Positions 1 through 8,975 of a DNA stretch of 64,000 nt are shown in pieces. Location of the stretch: the NCBI GenBank assembly GCA_025465095.1, contig JAODME010000013.1:146934-210933 (forward strand). Reading direction: 5' to 3'. The stretch's first letter is position 1. Each line of letters opens with the position of its first letter. The position numbers were made by a program, and so were the translations under genes. Source of the stretch: Microbacteriaceae bacterium (GTDB taxonomy: Bacteria; Actinomycetota; Actinomycetes; Actinomycetales; Microbacteriaceae). The notes under the pieces are model-generated. The model made no database searches and was not told the DNA's origin. It was given only the letters and a program-made list of their open reading frames with translations.

Positions 1-602
1 TCACCCTCGTGCAGCAGACCCCGCGTGAGCAGTTCAAGGTGAACTACTCGGTCGCGCTGGAGTCGGATGCCGTGCTGCCGGAGCTTCCGCCGGAGGGCGT
101 CGGCGTTCCGCGGCTGGCACCGGACACGAAATTCCTCACCATGCCGCCGTCGCAACTCGCCGCCGCCTACGTCGACGTTCTGAACGTGGGTGCGGAGAGC
201 GCGTCCTACCAGTTTTTCGACGTCGAACAGGATGACTTCATCCCGAACGTCGGGGTCGAGGCTCGCGCCGCTCGCAAGGCGGCCATCCCCGCCACCGCCG
301 CCATCGAGTTCGCGATCGCTCCCGGGACGGCCGAGTCCGTCGCGCTCGCGTCGAATGAGTCCGGAGCGCTCGTGACCGTGTCGCTCTCGGAGACCGAGAC
401 GGTCAAACCCGTCGAAGCGGGAGCGACCGTCAACCCCGAAGGGGCGACGAAGACGCTCTCCGGGGTCACCGGCACGACCAAGGGCGTCATGGCGAGCTAC
501 ATTGATCAATTGCTCTTCTACATTCCGCCCGTCGGCAGTTCCGAGAAGATCGTGCTGCTCGGGTTCAGTCAGGGTCTCGTCAGCGCACAGGAGATTGCAT
601 GA
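1..602 (+). CDS. C-terminal part of a conserved hypothetical protein (5' end outside window)
   Basis: The reading frame is already open at the left edge and the ORF-track start at base 9 is an internal GTG, so this is a 3' fragment of at least 197 residues. No catalytic motif is visible. The fragment is acidic, rich in Ala, Val, Glu and Pro, and has no membrane segment in the visible part. Its last residues end in an amphipathic stretch (LLGFSQGLVSAQEIA). The stop codon overlaps the next start (ATGA), so it is translationally coupled to the thioredoxin/TPR gene. In general form it resembles Microbacteriaceae proteins annotated with a DUF8094-type domain; that match is from memory and is tentative. 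Function unknown. Confidence 0.7.
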   Translation, partial: TLVQQTPREQFKVNYSVALESDAVLPELPPEGVGVPRLAPDTKFLTMPPSQLAAAYVDVLNVGAESASYQFFDVEQDDFIPNVGVEARAARKAAIPATAAIEFAIAPGTAESVALASNESGALVTVSLSETETVKPVEAGATVNPEGATKTLSGVTGTTKGVMASYIDQLLFYIPPVGSSEKIVLLGFSQGLVSAQEIA

Positions 603-1522
603 GTACCGTTCCCCCATCCGCGGCGAGTTTCCGTGGAGCCGTCGACCTCTCGTCCCTTGTGCGACCATCCGTGCCCGCGGCGTCGACGCCGGCAGCCGCT
701 GAGGCGAAGGGTGCTTCGGGGCTCGTCGTCGCGGCGACGGACAGCAGCTTCGCGAGCATTCTGGAACTGTCGAACTCGGTGCCGGTCATCGTCGAGTTGC
801 ATGCAGGCCAGCCGACGGCCTCCCTCGGTACGCTCGTGACAAGCTTCGGAGGTCGCCTCGTGCTTGCCACCGTCGACGCCTCCTCCAACCCGCAACTACA
901 GCAGGCTTTCCAGGCGCAGGTCGCACCGACCGTCGCGGCGGTCGTCGGCGGTCGGCCGCTGGCGCTCTTCGAGGGCGAGCTTCCCGAAGCCGAGGCGCGT
1001 CAGGTGCTCGAACAGGTGCTTGCGCTCGCGGCGCAGAATGGCGTGACGGGCACCGTACCGGTACCGGACGCCGTGGCGGAGGAGCCGGTAGAGCCCGTTG
1101 ATGAGCCTCTGCCCCCGCACCATCAGGAGGCGTATGACGCCATCGAGCGCGGAGACTACCGTGCTGCGATCGCCGCCTACCGCACGGCGATCGCGCAGAA
1201 CCCGCGCGACCAGCTCGCCGTGGCGGGTCTCGCCCAGGTGTCGCTGCTCGACCGCCTCGGAAACCAGACCGCCGCCGACATCCGCAGCGCGGCCGCTGCC
1301 GCGCCCGACGATGTCGATGCGCAACTGGCGGTGGCAGATCTCGACGTGTCGGGAGGACACCTCGACGACGCGTTCGACCGGTTGCTCACCCTGTTCCCGT
1401 CGCTTGATGCGGACGCCAGGAATGCCGTGCGTGCGCGGATGCTCGAATTCTTCGAGATCGCCGGGGCGGAGGACCCGCGCGTTGGCCTAGCGCGTCGCAG
1501 GCTCACCACTCTGCTCTACTGA
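599..1522 (+). CDS. Thioredoxin-fold / TPR protein of the YbbN (CnoX) co-chaperone type
   Basis: A 307-residue protein. A variable N-terminal linker (about residues 1-45) is followed by a thioredoxin-like fold (about 45-150) and C-terminal TPR-like helices (about 170-300, starting HHQEAYDAIERGDYRAAIAAY). YbbN/CnoX proteins bind unfolded clients and hand them to chaperones. At the position where thioredoxins carry WCxxC, this protein reads VELHAGQPTASLGTLV, so both redox cysteines are absent and oxidoreductase activity is not expected. This loss is common in the actinobacterial branch. The ATG overlaps the upstream stop by four bases, giving a two-gene unit. It converges with glgB. Confidence 0.85.
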   Translation: MSTVPPSAASFRGAVDLSSLVRPSVPAASTPAAAEAKGASGLVVAATDSSFASILELSNSVPVIVELHAGQPTASLGTLVTSFGGRLVLATVDASSNPQLQQAFQAQVAPTVAAVVGGRPLALFEGELPEAEARQVLEQVLALAAQNGVTGTVPVPDAVAEEPVEPVDEPLPPHHQEAYDAIERGDYRAAIAAYRTAIAQNPRDQLAVAGLAQVSLLDRLGNQTAADIRSAAAAAPDDVDAQLAVADLDVSGGHLDDAFDRLLTLFPSLDADARNAVRARMLEFFEIAGAEDPRVGLARRRLTTLLY

Positions 1523-1578
1523 CCCGCGACCGCCGCGGGACACCCCGTCCTGTAGCGCTTTACGGAGTCCTCCGGGTG

Positions 1579-3765
1579 TCAGCGGCGCAGTTTCAGCCAG
1601 AGTCCGGCCAGCGGCGGAAGGGTCAGCTCGGCGTAGGCCGGTCGGCCGGCCCACGGCTCGTCGACGGCTGTCACCGCGCCGAGGTTGCCGACGCCGGAAC
1701 CGCCGTACTCGGAGGCATCCGTGTTCACCAGTTCCTCCCAGACGCCCGCGGACGGCAATGCCACCCGGAATCGGTCAACGGGGTTCCCGGAAAAGTTCAT
1801 GATGATGGCGATCGGCTGCCCGTCTTTCGACCAGCGCAGGAACGACACCACGTTCTGCTCCGCCGCACCCCCGTCGATCCATTCGAAGCCCGCCGGGTCG
1901 TTGTCCTGCTCCCAGAGGGCACCCTCGTCGCGGTACACCCGGTTGAGCTGCCCGACAAGGTTCAGCAGTCCGCGGTGCACAGGCTGGTCGAGTATCCACC
2001 AGTCGAGCCCGCGCTGTTCCGACCATTCGGACGGCTGCCCAAACTCCTGGCCCATGAACAGCAGCTGCTTGCCGGGGTGCGCCCACATGAACGACAGGTA
2101 GGCACGCAGGTTCGCGAGCTTCTGCCACTGGTCGCCCGGCATCTTGTGAAGCAGCGAACCCTTTCCGTGCACGACCTCGTCGTGGCTGATCGGCAGCAGG
2201 AAGTTCTCCGTGTACTGGTACACCATGCTGAAGGTGATCTCGTTGTGGTGGTGCGAGCGGTGCATCGGGTCGGTCTGCATGTACGACAGGCTGTCGTGCA
2301 TCCACCCCATGTTCCATTTCAGTCCGTAGCCGAGCCCGCCGGTCGACGTCGGTTTGGTCACGCCTGGCCACGCCGTTGATTCCTCGGCGATGAGAATGAC
2401 TCCCGGATTGCGTTTGTATGCCGTCGCGTTGACCTCCTGCAGGAAGCTGACGGCCTCTAGGTTTTCGCGCCCGCCGTACTTGTTCGGCTCCCACTGGCCC
2501 TCTTGGCGCGAGTAGTCGAGGTAGATGATGGACGCGACGGCGTCGACCCGGAGCCCGTCAATGTGGAACTCCTCAAGCCAGTACAGCGCGTTCGCGACGA
2601 GGAAATTGCGCACTTGCGAGTCCCCGAAGTTGAAGATCAGGGTGCCCCAGTCCATCTGTTCGCCACGACGGGGGTCGGAGTGCTCGTAGAGAGGCTCTCC
2701 GTCAAACTTCGCGAGCGCCCATTCGTCCTTCGGAAAGTGGCCGGGCACCCAGTCCATGATCACACCGATGCCGGCCTGGTGAAGCTTGTCGATGAGGTAG
2801 CGCAGGTCGTCGGGATGTCCGAACCGGCTTGTAGGCGCGAAATAGCCGGTCACCTGATAGCCCCAGGAGCCGCCGAACGGATGCTCCGCAAGCGGCATGA
2901 ACTCCACGTGTGTGAATCCGGTCTCGAGGATGTAGTGCACGAGCGCCTCGGCGAGTTCGCGGTAACCGAGACCTGGGCGCCAAGAGCCGACATGCAGTTC
3001 GTACACGCTCATCGGGGAGTTGTGCGGGTCGGCCTGCGCGCGCTTGGCCAGCCACGCGTCATCCGCCCACTGGTATTTCGTCGTACCGACCTTCGACCCC
3101 GTCGCCGGCGGAACCTCTGTGTAGCGGGCCATAGGGTCTGCCCGCTCGACCCAGTGACCGTCCTGGGTGAGCAACTCGAACTTGTACGAGGTGCCGGGTT
3201 CCAGGCCGGGCACGAACAGCTCCCAGATACCGTTGTCGTCGAGTCGGCGCATCGCGTGCCCGACGCCGTACCAGCCGTTGAAATCCCCGATCACCCGCGC
3301 CGCCTTCGCGTGCGGCGCCCAGACGTTGAACGCGGTTCCGATGACGCCTTCGTGGGGGCGGAAGTGCGAGCCGAAGACGCTCCACATCTGTTCGTGACGA
3401 CCTTCGCCGAAAAGGTAGAGGTCCATGTCGCCGACCGACGGAACGAAGCGGTACGGGTCGTCCGAAACCCAGCTCGGGCCGTCGGCGTAAGTCACTTCGA
3501 GTTGGTAAGCCTGCCCGATGCCGGCCGCGTAACCCTGCCAGAGCCCGTCGGCGACGTGGTTCAGGGGCACCCGTGTGCCGTTCCGCTGGATCGCCGTCAC
3601 TGTTTCCGCGAGGGGCCTGAGCGCGCGGATGATGAACCCGCCCTCTGTCTCATGCTGTCCGAGGGTGTCGTGCGGCCTGGGGTGGCTTCCCGAAACGATC
3701 GATGCAATCAAACCGGAATGCAGCTCGGGCAGCGTGGTCGGTGCGGTCTTCCTTGTCTTGGCCAT
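1579..3765 (-). CDS. glgB: 1,4-alpha-glucan branching enzyme
   Basis: GlgB cuts an alpha-1,4 chain and re-attaches it as an alpha-1,6 branch in glycogen. The 728-residue protein has an N-terminal beta-sandwich/CBM48 region (about 1-215), a GH13 TIM barrel and a C-terminal all-beta domain. Visible catalytic signatures are the nucleophile in GLRVDAVAS (D408), the acid in LIAEES (E461) and the third region SHDEVVHGK. I start it at the ATG inside the ORF-track frame (MAKTRKTA). That codon overlaps the glgE stop (TGATG) and has an AAGGCAG ribosome site in front, while the longer ORF start would lie inside glgE. It is translationally coupled to glgE, which supplies the linear chains it branches. 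Confidence 0.96.
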   Translation of the reverse strand: MAKTRKTAPTTLPELHSGLIASIVSGSHPRPHDTLGQHETEGGFIIRALRPLAETVTAIQRNGTRVPLNHVADGLWQGYAAGIGQAYQLEVTYADGPSWVSDDPYRFVPSVGDMDLYLFGEGRHEQMWSVFGSHFRPHEGVIGTAFNVWAPHAKAARVIGDFNGWYGVGHAMRRLDDNGIWELFVPGLEPGTSYKFELLTQDGHWVERADPMARYTEVPPATGSKVGTTKYQWADDAWLAKRAQADPHNSPMSVYELHVGSWRPGLGYRELAEALVHYILETGFTHVEFMPLAEHPFGGSWGYQVTGYFAPTSRFGHPDDLRYLIDKLHQAGIGVIMDWVPGHFPKDEWALAKFDGEPLYEHSDPRRGEQMDWGTLIFNFGDSQVRNFLVANALYWLEEFHIDGLRVDAVASIIYLDYSRQEGQWEPNKYGGRENLEAVSFLQEVNATAYKRNPGVILIAEESTAWPGVTKPTSTGGLGYGLKWNMGWMHDSLSYMQTDPMHRSHHHNEITFSMVYQYTENFLLPISHDEVVHGKGSLLHKMPGDQWQKLANLRAYLSFMWAHPGKQLLFMGQEFGQPSEWSEQRGLDWWILDQPVHRGLLNLVGQLNRVYRDEGALWEQDNDPAGFEWIDGGAAEQNVVSFLRWSKDGQPIAIIMNFSGNPVDRFRVALPSAGVWEELVNTDASEYGGSGVGNLGAVTAVDEPWAGRPAYAELTLPPLAGLWLKLRR

Positions 3766-5768
3766 CAGCTGCCTTTCGAGAATTCGACTCGGAGAATGTG
3801 GACCGGCTCGGTGAAGGCGTCGAGTCGGACGTAGTTGTCGAGACCCCAAGTGAACGTCTGGCCGGTGAGCAGGTCGGTGACCTCGAACAGGCGGCCGGGA
3901 TCGACGCCGAACCTGGTCGGATCCAGGTGCACGGTCGTCTCACGAACCGAGTGCGGATCGACGTTCGCAATCACGATGATCGCGTCGCTTCGGCCGTTCT
4001 TGGTGAACCGCCCGTCGAGGAACTTGCTGTAAACGAGGATCGAGTCGTCGTCGCTCCAGTGCACGTCGAGGTTGCGCAACTGGCGGAGCGCGGGGTGCGC
4101 CGCCCGGATCTCATTGAGCTTCGTGATGTACGGCGCGAGCGACCTGCCGTGTGCCTCGGCCGCAGCGAAGTCCCGCTGCTTGTACTGGTACTTCTCGTTG
4201 TCGATGTTCTCCTCGGAGCCGGGCCGTGCGACGTTCTCGAACAGTTCGTAACCTGCGTAGACGCCCCAGGTAGGGGACGCGGTCGCCGCGATGGCGGCTC
4301 TGACCTTGTAGGCGGGCGGCCCGCCGAACTGCAGATACTCGGTGAGGATGTCGGGAGTGTTCACGAAGAGATTCGGTCGCAGGAAGTCGCTCGTGGTCTT
4401 GGAGAGCCCGGAGAGGAACTCCTCGAGTTCCTCCTTCGTGTTCCGCCAGGTGAAGTAGGTGTAGGACTGCTGGAAGCCCACCTGGGCGAGGGAATGCAGC
4501 ATCGCCGGGCGGGTGAAGGCCTCGGCGAGGAAGACCACGTCGGGGTGGTTGCTGTTCACCTGGTTCAGCAGCCACTCCCAGAAGGCGAGCGGCTTGGTGT
4601 GCGGATTGTCGACGCGGAAGATGCGCACGCCGAGCCCGATCCAGTATTCGACGATCCGCAGAATCTCCTCGCGCAGCCCGATCGGGTCGTTGTCGAAGTT
4701 GATCGGGTAGATGTCCTGGTATTTCTTAGGGGGGTTCTCCGCGTAGGCGATCGATCCGTCAGGCAGGGTCGTGAACCATTCCGGATGCTCCGTCACCCAC
4801 GGGTGGTCTGGAGAGCATTGCAGTGCGAGGTCGATCGCTACCTCGATCTTGTTCCGCCGTGCTGTCGCGAGGAACGAGGTGAAGTCGGCGACGGTGCCGA
4901 GGTCGGGATGGATGGCGTCGTGTCCGCCCTCCTTCGAGCCGATCGCCCAGGGCGAACCGGGGTCGCCTGGCCCAGGAGTCATCGTGTTGTTCGGCCCCTT
5001 CCGGAATGCCACTCCGATGGGGTGGACGGGTGGAAGGTAGAGCACATCGAATCCCATCGCGGCGACCGCGGGAATCCGTTTCGCCGCAGTGCGGAATGTG
5101 CCGCTCCTCCAGCTGCCGTCGGCGTGTCGGACGGCGCCTTCCGACCTCGGGAAGAACTCGTACCAGCCGCCCACTCCCGCCCGAGTGCGCTCCACCCGGA
5201 TGCTGCGCGGCGCACTCTCCGTCGTGAGGCTCGCCAAGGGTTCCGCGGCCATCGCGGTCGCGACGCGTGCGCCGGACACGGCGGCCAGTCGGGCTGCCGG
5301 GCTCCGCTTGGTATTGACGATCGCCTTCGCCGCATCCGTCAGGGCTCTCGACGTCGGTGTCTGAGCGACGGCACGCTCGAGGAGCTGCGCGCCGATCGTG
5401 AGCATCAGAGGCACGTCGATGCCCGCCGGGATCTTTATCTCGGCGTTGTGCAGCCAGGTGGCCCAGTCGTCATTGAAGGCTCGCACCCGGAACCGCCATT
5501 CGCCCGGGACATCGAGGAGTGCGTCCGTGTGCCAGCGGTCGGTGCCGGCCGCTCCCGGTGACATCCGGTGTCTGGACTCCGCGCCGGAAGGGGCTGTCAG
5601 CAGCAGTTCGACGCCGAGGATGTCGTGTCCCTCCTTGAACACCGTCGCGGCGAAAGGGACGACCTCGCCGGCGTACGCCTTGGCTGGCCAGAGATCCTCA
5701 GGCTGTTGCGGGGACAGATGCCTGATGGGGATGCGACCCATCTTCGGTTCGTATGCGATAGCCACCAT
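3765..5768 (-). CDS. glgE: Alpha-1,4-glucan:maltose-1-phosphate maltosyltransferase
   Basis: GlgE extends alpha-1,4-glucan by transferring maltosyl units from maltose-1-phosphate. The 667-residue length is typical. An N-terminal beta domain precedes the GH13 barrel. The nucleophile lies in RVDNPHTKP (D387) and the acid in LAEAFTRP (E416); the 29-residue spacing matches the known spacing in the Streptomyces enzyme (D394/E423). The motif ENPPKKYQDIYPINF is characteristic of the family. It is first in a glgE-glgB operon, which is the usual order. No treS, maltokinase (pep2) or glgM is in the window, so the source of maltose-1-phosphate lies elsewhere. The start ATG has no obvious ribosome site; it is divergent from glgP across 72 bp. 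Confidence 0.96.
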   Translation of the reverse strand: MVAIAYEPKMGRIPIRHLSPQQPEDLWPAKAYAGEVVPFAATVFKEGHDILGVELLLTAPSGAESRHRMSPGAAGTDRWHTDALLDVPGEWRFRVRAFNDDWATWLHNAEIKIPAGIDVPLMLTIGAQLLERAVAQTPTSRALTDAAKAIVNTKRSPAARLAAVSGARVATAMAAEPLASLTTESAPRSIRVERTRAGVGGWYEFFPRSEGAVRHADGSWRSGTFRTAAKRIPAVAAMGFDVLYLPPVHPIGVAFRKGPNNTMTPGPGDPGSPWAIGSKEGGHDAIHPDLGTVADFTSFLATARRNKIEVAIDLALQCSPDHPWVTEHPEWFTTLPDGSIAYAENPPKKYQDIYPINFDNDPIGLREEILRIVEYWIGLGVRIFRVDNPHTKPLAFWEWLLNQVNSNHPDVVFLAEAFTRPAMLHSLAQVGFQQSYTYFTWRNTKEELEEFLSGLSKTTSDFLRPNLFVNTPDILTEYLQFGGPPAYKVRAAIAATASPTWGVYAGYELFENVARPGSEENIDNEKYQYKQRDFAAAEAHGRSLAPYITKLNEIRAAHPALRQLRNLDVHWSDDDSILVYSKFLDGRFTKNGRSDAIIVIANVDPHSVRETTVHLDPTRFGVDPGRLFEVTDLLTGQTFTWGLDNYVRLDAFTEPVHILRVEFSKGS

Positions 5769-5840
5769 TCGACCGTACCCGTCTTATCGAATCCTGTGGA
5801 GCCTCCCCGCGGAATCGTGCAGCCCTTAAGCTTGGTCCCC
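5769..5840. promoter_or_regulatory. Divergent promoter region between glgE and glgP
   Basis: These 72 bases separate two divergent glucan genes and must hold both promoters. On the plus strand a TAAGCT hexamer at 5827-5832 ends 8 nt before the glgP GTG with no Shine-Dalgarno in between, which fits a leaderless transcript. On the minus strand there is no convincing ribosome site in front of glgE either. No clear repressor palindrome is visible. Confidence 0.5.
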
Positions 5841-8405
5841 GTGAAAGCAATCAGGCGATTTACCGTCCGGACCGTGCTCCCTGCAGCCCTCGAGGGGCTG
5901 AACGAATTGTCGACCAACTTACGATGGTCGTGGCACGAACCGACGAGGCAGCTGTTCGCTCACATGTCGCCCCGGTTGTGGGAGAAGATCGGTCACGACC
6001 CGATCGGACTCCTTGGCGAAGTGGAACCATCGAGGCTCGCCGAACTGGCAGCTGATCGCGACTACGTCGCCTTAGTGAACGACCAGTTGCGTGACCTGCA
6101 CGAGTACCTGAACGAACCGCGCTGGTACCAGTCGCTTCCCGAGGGCGCACCCAAGGCCATCGGCTACTTCTCGCCAGAATTCGGCATCGCCGCGGCCCTG
6201 CCCCAGTATTCCGGCGGTCTCGGGATCCTCGCCGGCGACCACCTCAAGAGCGCCTCAGATCTCGGCGTGCCGATCATCGGCGTCGGCCTGTTCTACCGGT
6301 CTGGCTACTTCGCCCAGGCGATCTCCACCGACGGTTGGCAGCAGGAAACCTACCCGGTGCTCGACCCTGACGGGCTGCCGCTCAGTGTTCTCCGGCATCC
6401 GGACGGCACGGCGGCGCAGGTGGCGCTCGCGCTTCCCGGAAATCGTGCCCTTTACGCCCGGGTGTGGCAGGTAGCGGTCGGCCGCATCCGCCTGCTCCTC
6501 CTCGACACGGACATCCCCGAGAACGAAGACGAATTGCGGTCGGTGACCGACCGACTGTATGGAGGCGGCGGGGAGCACCGGCTCCTGCAGGAGCTGTTGC
6601 TCGGCATCGGCGGCGTTCGCGCGATCAAGCTGTACAACGAACTGACCGGAACGCCGGCACCCGAGGTCTTTCACAGCAACGAGGGTCACGCGGGCTTCCT
6701 CGGTCTCGAGCGGATCAGCGATCTCATCGCCGGAGGGCTGTCGTTCGCCGAGGCGCTTCAGGTAGTTCGAGCGGGAACGGTGTTCACGACGCACACCCCC
6801 GTGCCCGCCGGCATCGATCGATTCGACGCGCATCTCATCAGGCAGTATTTCTCCACCGACCTGCTGCCCGGCCTCGACGTGCACGACGTGCTCGTGCTCG
6901 GCGAGGAGAACTACGAGGGGGGTACTCCCGGCACGTTCAACATGGCGGTGATGGGGCTGCGCCTCGGTCAGCGGGCCAATGGCGTCTCCCGGTTGCACGG
7001 CGAGGTCAGCCGCGGCATGTTCGGGCAGCTTTGGCCAGGTTTCGACACCGCCGACGTTCCCATCACCTCCGTCACCAACGGGGTGCACGCCCCAACGTGG
7101 ACGGACCCCTCACTGCTGGCGCTGGCTACATCTCGTTTCGGGAGCGCCGACACGACGTCGTGCGACTGGACGAGTGATGCCGTGAGCGACTTCGACCTGT
7201 GGGAGGTGCGCAACGGAATGCGTGCCCAGCTGGTCGACGATGCGCGCCGCCGCGTCGCCGCGGCCCTCGCGCAGCAGAACCCCGGCGCGATAACACCGCA
7301 GTGGGTGTCGGACCTGCTCGATCCCGACGTGCTCACCATCGGCTTCGCGCGCCGCGTGCCGACCTACAAGCGCCTGACGCTCATGCTGCACGATCAGGAC
7401 CGGCTGAGGTCGATCTTGCTGTCCGCGGACCATCCCGTGCAGATCGTCGTGGCAGGCAAGTCGCACCCGGCAGACGAGGAGGGCAAGCGTCTGATTCAGA
7501 AGCTCGTGCAGTTCGCGTCCACGCCTGAACTGCGCACCCGGCTCGTGTTCCTGGAGAATTACGACATCGCGATGGCGCAACTTCTCTACCCGGGCACCGA
7601 CGTGTGGCTGAACAATCCGCTCCGACCCCTCGAGGCGTGTGGGACATCCGGGATGAAGGCGGCGCTCAACGGGTCGCTCAACCTGTCAATCCTCGACGGG
7701 TGGTGGGCGGAGTTCTACGACGAGGAGAACGGCTGGGCCATCCCGAGCGCCGACGCAGCGGGGGACTCCGCGGAGCGGGACAAGATGGAGGCCGACGCGA
7801 TGTACGACCTCATCGAGCACCAGATCGCGCCGCGCTTCTACGACCGCGGGTCCGATGGAGTGCCGACACGATGGGTTCAGTCCATCAGGCACACGCTGAC
7901 AACGCTCTCCCCGCAACTCTCCGCCGACCGGATGGTGCAGGAGTACGTCACGCGCCTATACGTGCCGGCGGCCGAGGCCGAGCGGACGATCAGTGCGAGC
8001 TCGTATTCGGGAGCTCGCGAGCTCTCCGCCTGGAAGGAGCGCGTGCGGGATATGTGGCCGAATGTTGCCGTTACGCACGTCGAATCCGGGGGAGTGGATG
8101 CTGTGCCCGAGGTCGGCGACGTGCTGCACGTTCGCGCCCACGTGCACCTTGACGGGCTGAGCCCCGAGGACGTGGCCGTTGAGGTCGTCTACGGACGCGC
8201 TCGCGAGGGAGATCTCCTCGAGACGCCCGAGCATGTTCCGCTCACGCCCGAGGCGGAGACGGATCCGCAGGGCGGAGCCGTGCCGTTCATCGGCAATGTG
8301 CCCCTCTCGCGTGCCGGCAGCTTCGGCTACAACGTTCGCGTCGTGCCGTTCCACCCCCTGCTCGCCACTTCGGCTGAGATGGGACTGATCGCCGTCGCAA
8401 GCTAG
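5841..8405 (+). CDS. glgP: Alpha-glucan (glycogen) phosphorylase, GlgP/DUF3417 type
   Basis: GlgP removes terminal glucose from alpha-1,4-glucan as glucose-1-phosphate. The ORF in the track opens far upstream inside antisense glgE. The family N-terminus (KAIRRFTVRTVLPAALEGLN) begins at the GTG at 5841, giving 854 residues, the usual size for the actinobacterial DUF3417-containing phosphorylases. The pyridoxal-phosphate lysine lies in EACGTSGMKAALNGS (K606), and the glucan-binding core NEGHAGFLGLERI is present. A TAAGCT box 8 nt before the GTG suggests leaderless transcription. It opposes glgE-glgB, so synthesis and breakdown of glucan are encoded back to back. Confidence 0.93.
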   Translation: MKAIRRFTVRTVLPAALEGLNELSTNLRWSWHEPTRQLFAHMSPRLWEKIGHDPIGLLGEVEPSRLAELAADRDYVALVNDQLRDLHEYLNEPRWYQSLPEGAPKAIGYFSPEFGIAAALPQYSGGLGILAGDHLKSASDLGVPIIGVGLFYRSGYFAQAISTDGWQQETYPVLDPDGLPLSVLRHPDGTAAQVALALPGNRALYARVWQVAVGRIRLLLLDTDIPENEDELRSVTDRLYGGGGEHRLLQELLLGIGGVRAIKLYNELTGTPAPEVFHSNEGHAGFLGLERISDLIAGGLSFAEALQVVRAGTVFTTHTPVPAGIDRFDAHLIRQYFSTDLLPGLDVHDVLVLGEENYEGGTPGTFNMAVMGLRLGQRANGVSRLHGEVSRGMFGQLWPGFDTADVPITSVTNGVHAPTWTDPSLLALATSRFGSADTTSCDWTSDAVSDFDLWEVRNGMRAQLVDDARRRVAAALAQQNPGAITPQWVSDLLDPDVLTIGFARRVPTYKRLTLMLHDQDRLRSILLSADHPVQIVVAGKSHPADEEGKRLIQKLVQFASTPELRTRLVFLENYDIAMAQLLYPGTDVWLNNPLRPLEACGTSGMKAALNGSLNLSILDGWWAEFYDEENGWAIPSADAAGDSAERDKMEADAMYDLIEHQIAPRFYDRGSDGVPTRWVQSIRHTLTTLSPQLSADRMVQEYVTRLYVPAAEAERTISASSYSGARELSAWKERVRDMWPNVAVTHVESGGVDAVPEVGDVLHVRAHVHLDGLSPEDVAVEVVYGRAREGDLLETPEHVPLTPEAETDPQGGAVPFIGNVPLSRAGSFGYNVRVVPFHPLLATSAEMGLIAVAS

Positions 8406-8418
8406 TTTTTCCAAACCG

Positions 8419-8448
8419 GTGAGCCCCGGGTCCGTGAGCCCCGGGTCC
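8419..8448. repeat. Tandem direct repeat, two 15-bp units plus a partial third
   Basis: GTGAGCCCCGGGTCC occurs twice head to tail (8419-8433 and 8434-8448), and a third diverged unit starts with GTGAG at 8449. Each unit contains the palindrome CCCGGG. It lies 13 bp after the glgP stop codon. Function unknown; it could fold as a weak terminator or be a slippage product. Confidence 0.85.
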
Positions 8449-8632
8449 GTGAGTTTCCGGCCCGATGAGCTTGCGGTGCGACGCGCGTTCGCGCCGGCGA
8501 GGCAGCGCGCTGCTCCGTGCGCTCATGCGACGCGAGTGCCCCGGCCGTCCGGAACGCCCTTGCGCGCGCAACCACTCGGGGGCACTTCGCGGAAATTTCT
8601 TCGGTAGAACGATCTGTCTGCGTCGACCAATC

Positions 8633-8653
8633 ATGTACCCCAGCGGGGTACAT
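8633..8653. promoter_or_regulatory. Perfect inverted repeat (candidate operator)
   Basis: ATGTACCCC-AGC-GGGGTACAT has perfect 9-bp arms with a 3-bp centre. It sits in the AT-rich part of the intergenic region about 320 bp upstream of the first SipW-locus gene. The short symmetrical form resembles a dimeric repressor site more than a terminator, since no T-run follows. No regulator gene is adjacent. Confidence 0.5.
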
Positions 8654-8975
8654 ATGCGTCTGCATATTGTGCGGGAATCACTAGGACAACTCGTGTTGAT
8701 CTACGGATTCGTTACCTTAACCCACAGTATCTACAGGATTAGAGTACTCATACGGCATTTGCGTCGTGCCCTGTTCTGGGGGTGCGTGTGGGATAGACGG
8801 TTCTGTCTGTCGCGCCTAGAGTCCTTTTCGGGCGACTGCTCGTCAGGATCCCACTCGTCGACTTCGCGACCATCGCGATGTTCGCTGTGACCTCCACTCC
8901 GGCGGCTGCAGACCAAACAGATCAGAACGCACTAATACCGGCATCTGAGCAGTCGTTGTCGCGAAAGGAACACTC

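Larger units (their letters stand above)
8406..8975. other. 570-bp intergenic region upstream of the SipW surface-protein locus
   Basis: No convincing gene is seen on either strand; the ORFs here are Arg/Ser-rich and lack family character. The stretch from about 8590 to 8770 is visibly richer in A and T than the flanking genes. It contains tandem repeats just after glgP and a 21-bp inverted repeat (both listed separately). The first SipW-locus gene has a good ribosome site (GAAAGGA) at the right end. The size and AT content suggest an extended regulatory leader for the surface locus. Confidence 0.6.

Noticed and set aside
3702-5561. 619-residue plus-strand ORF opposite glgE
   Set aside because: Antisense shadow of a well-supported GH13 gene; no family resemblance.
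8465-8890. 141-residue plus-strand ORF upstream of the SipW locus
   Set aside because: Arg/Cys-rich, no ribosome site, lies in the AT-rich leader; considered non-coding.
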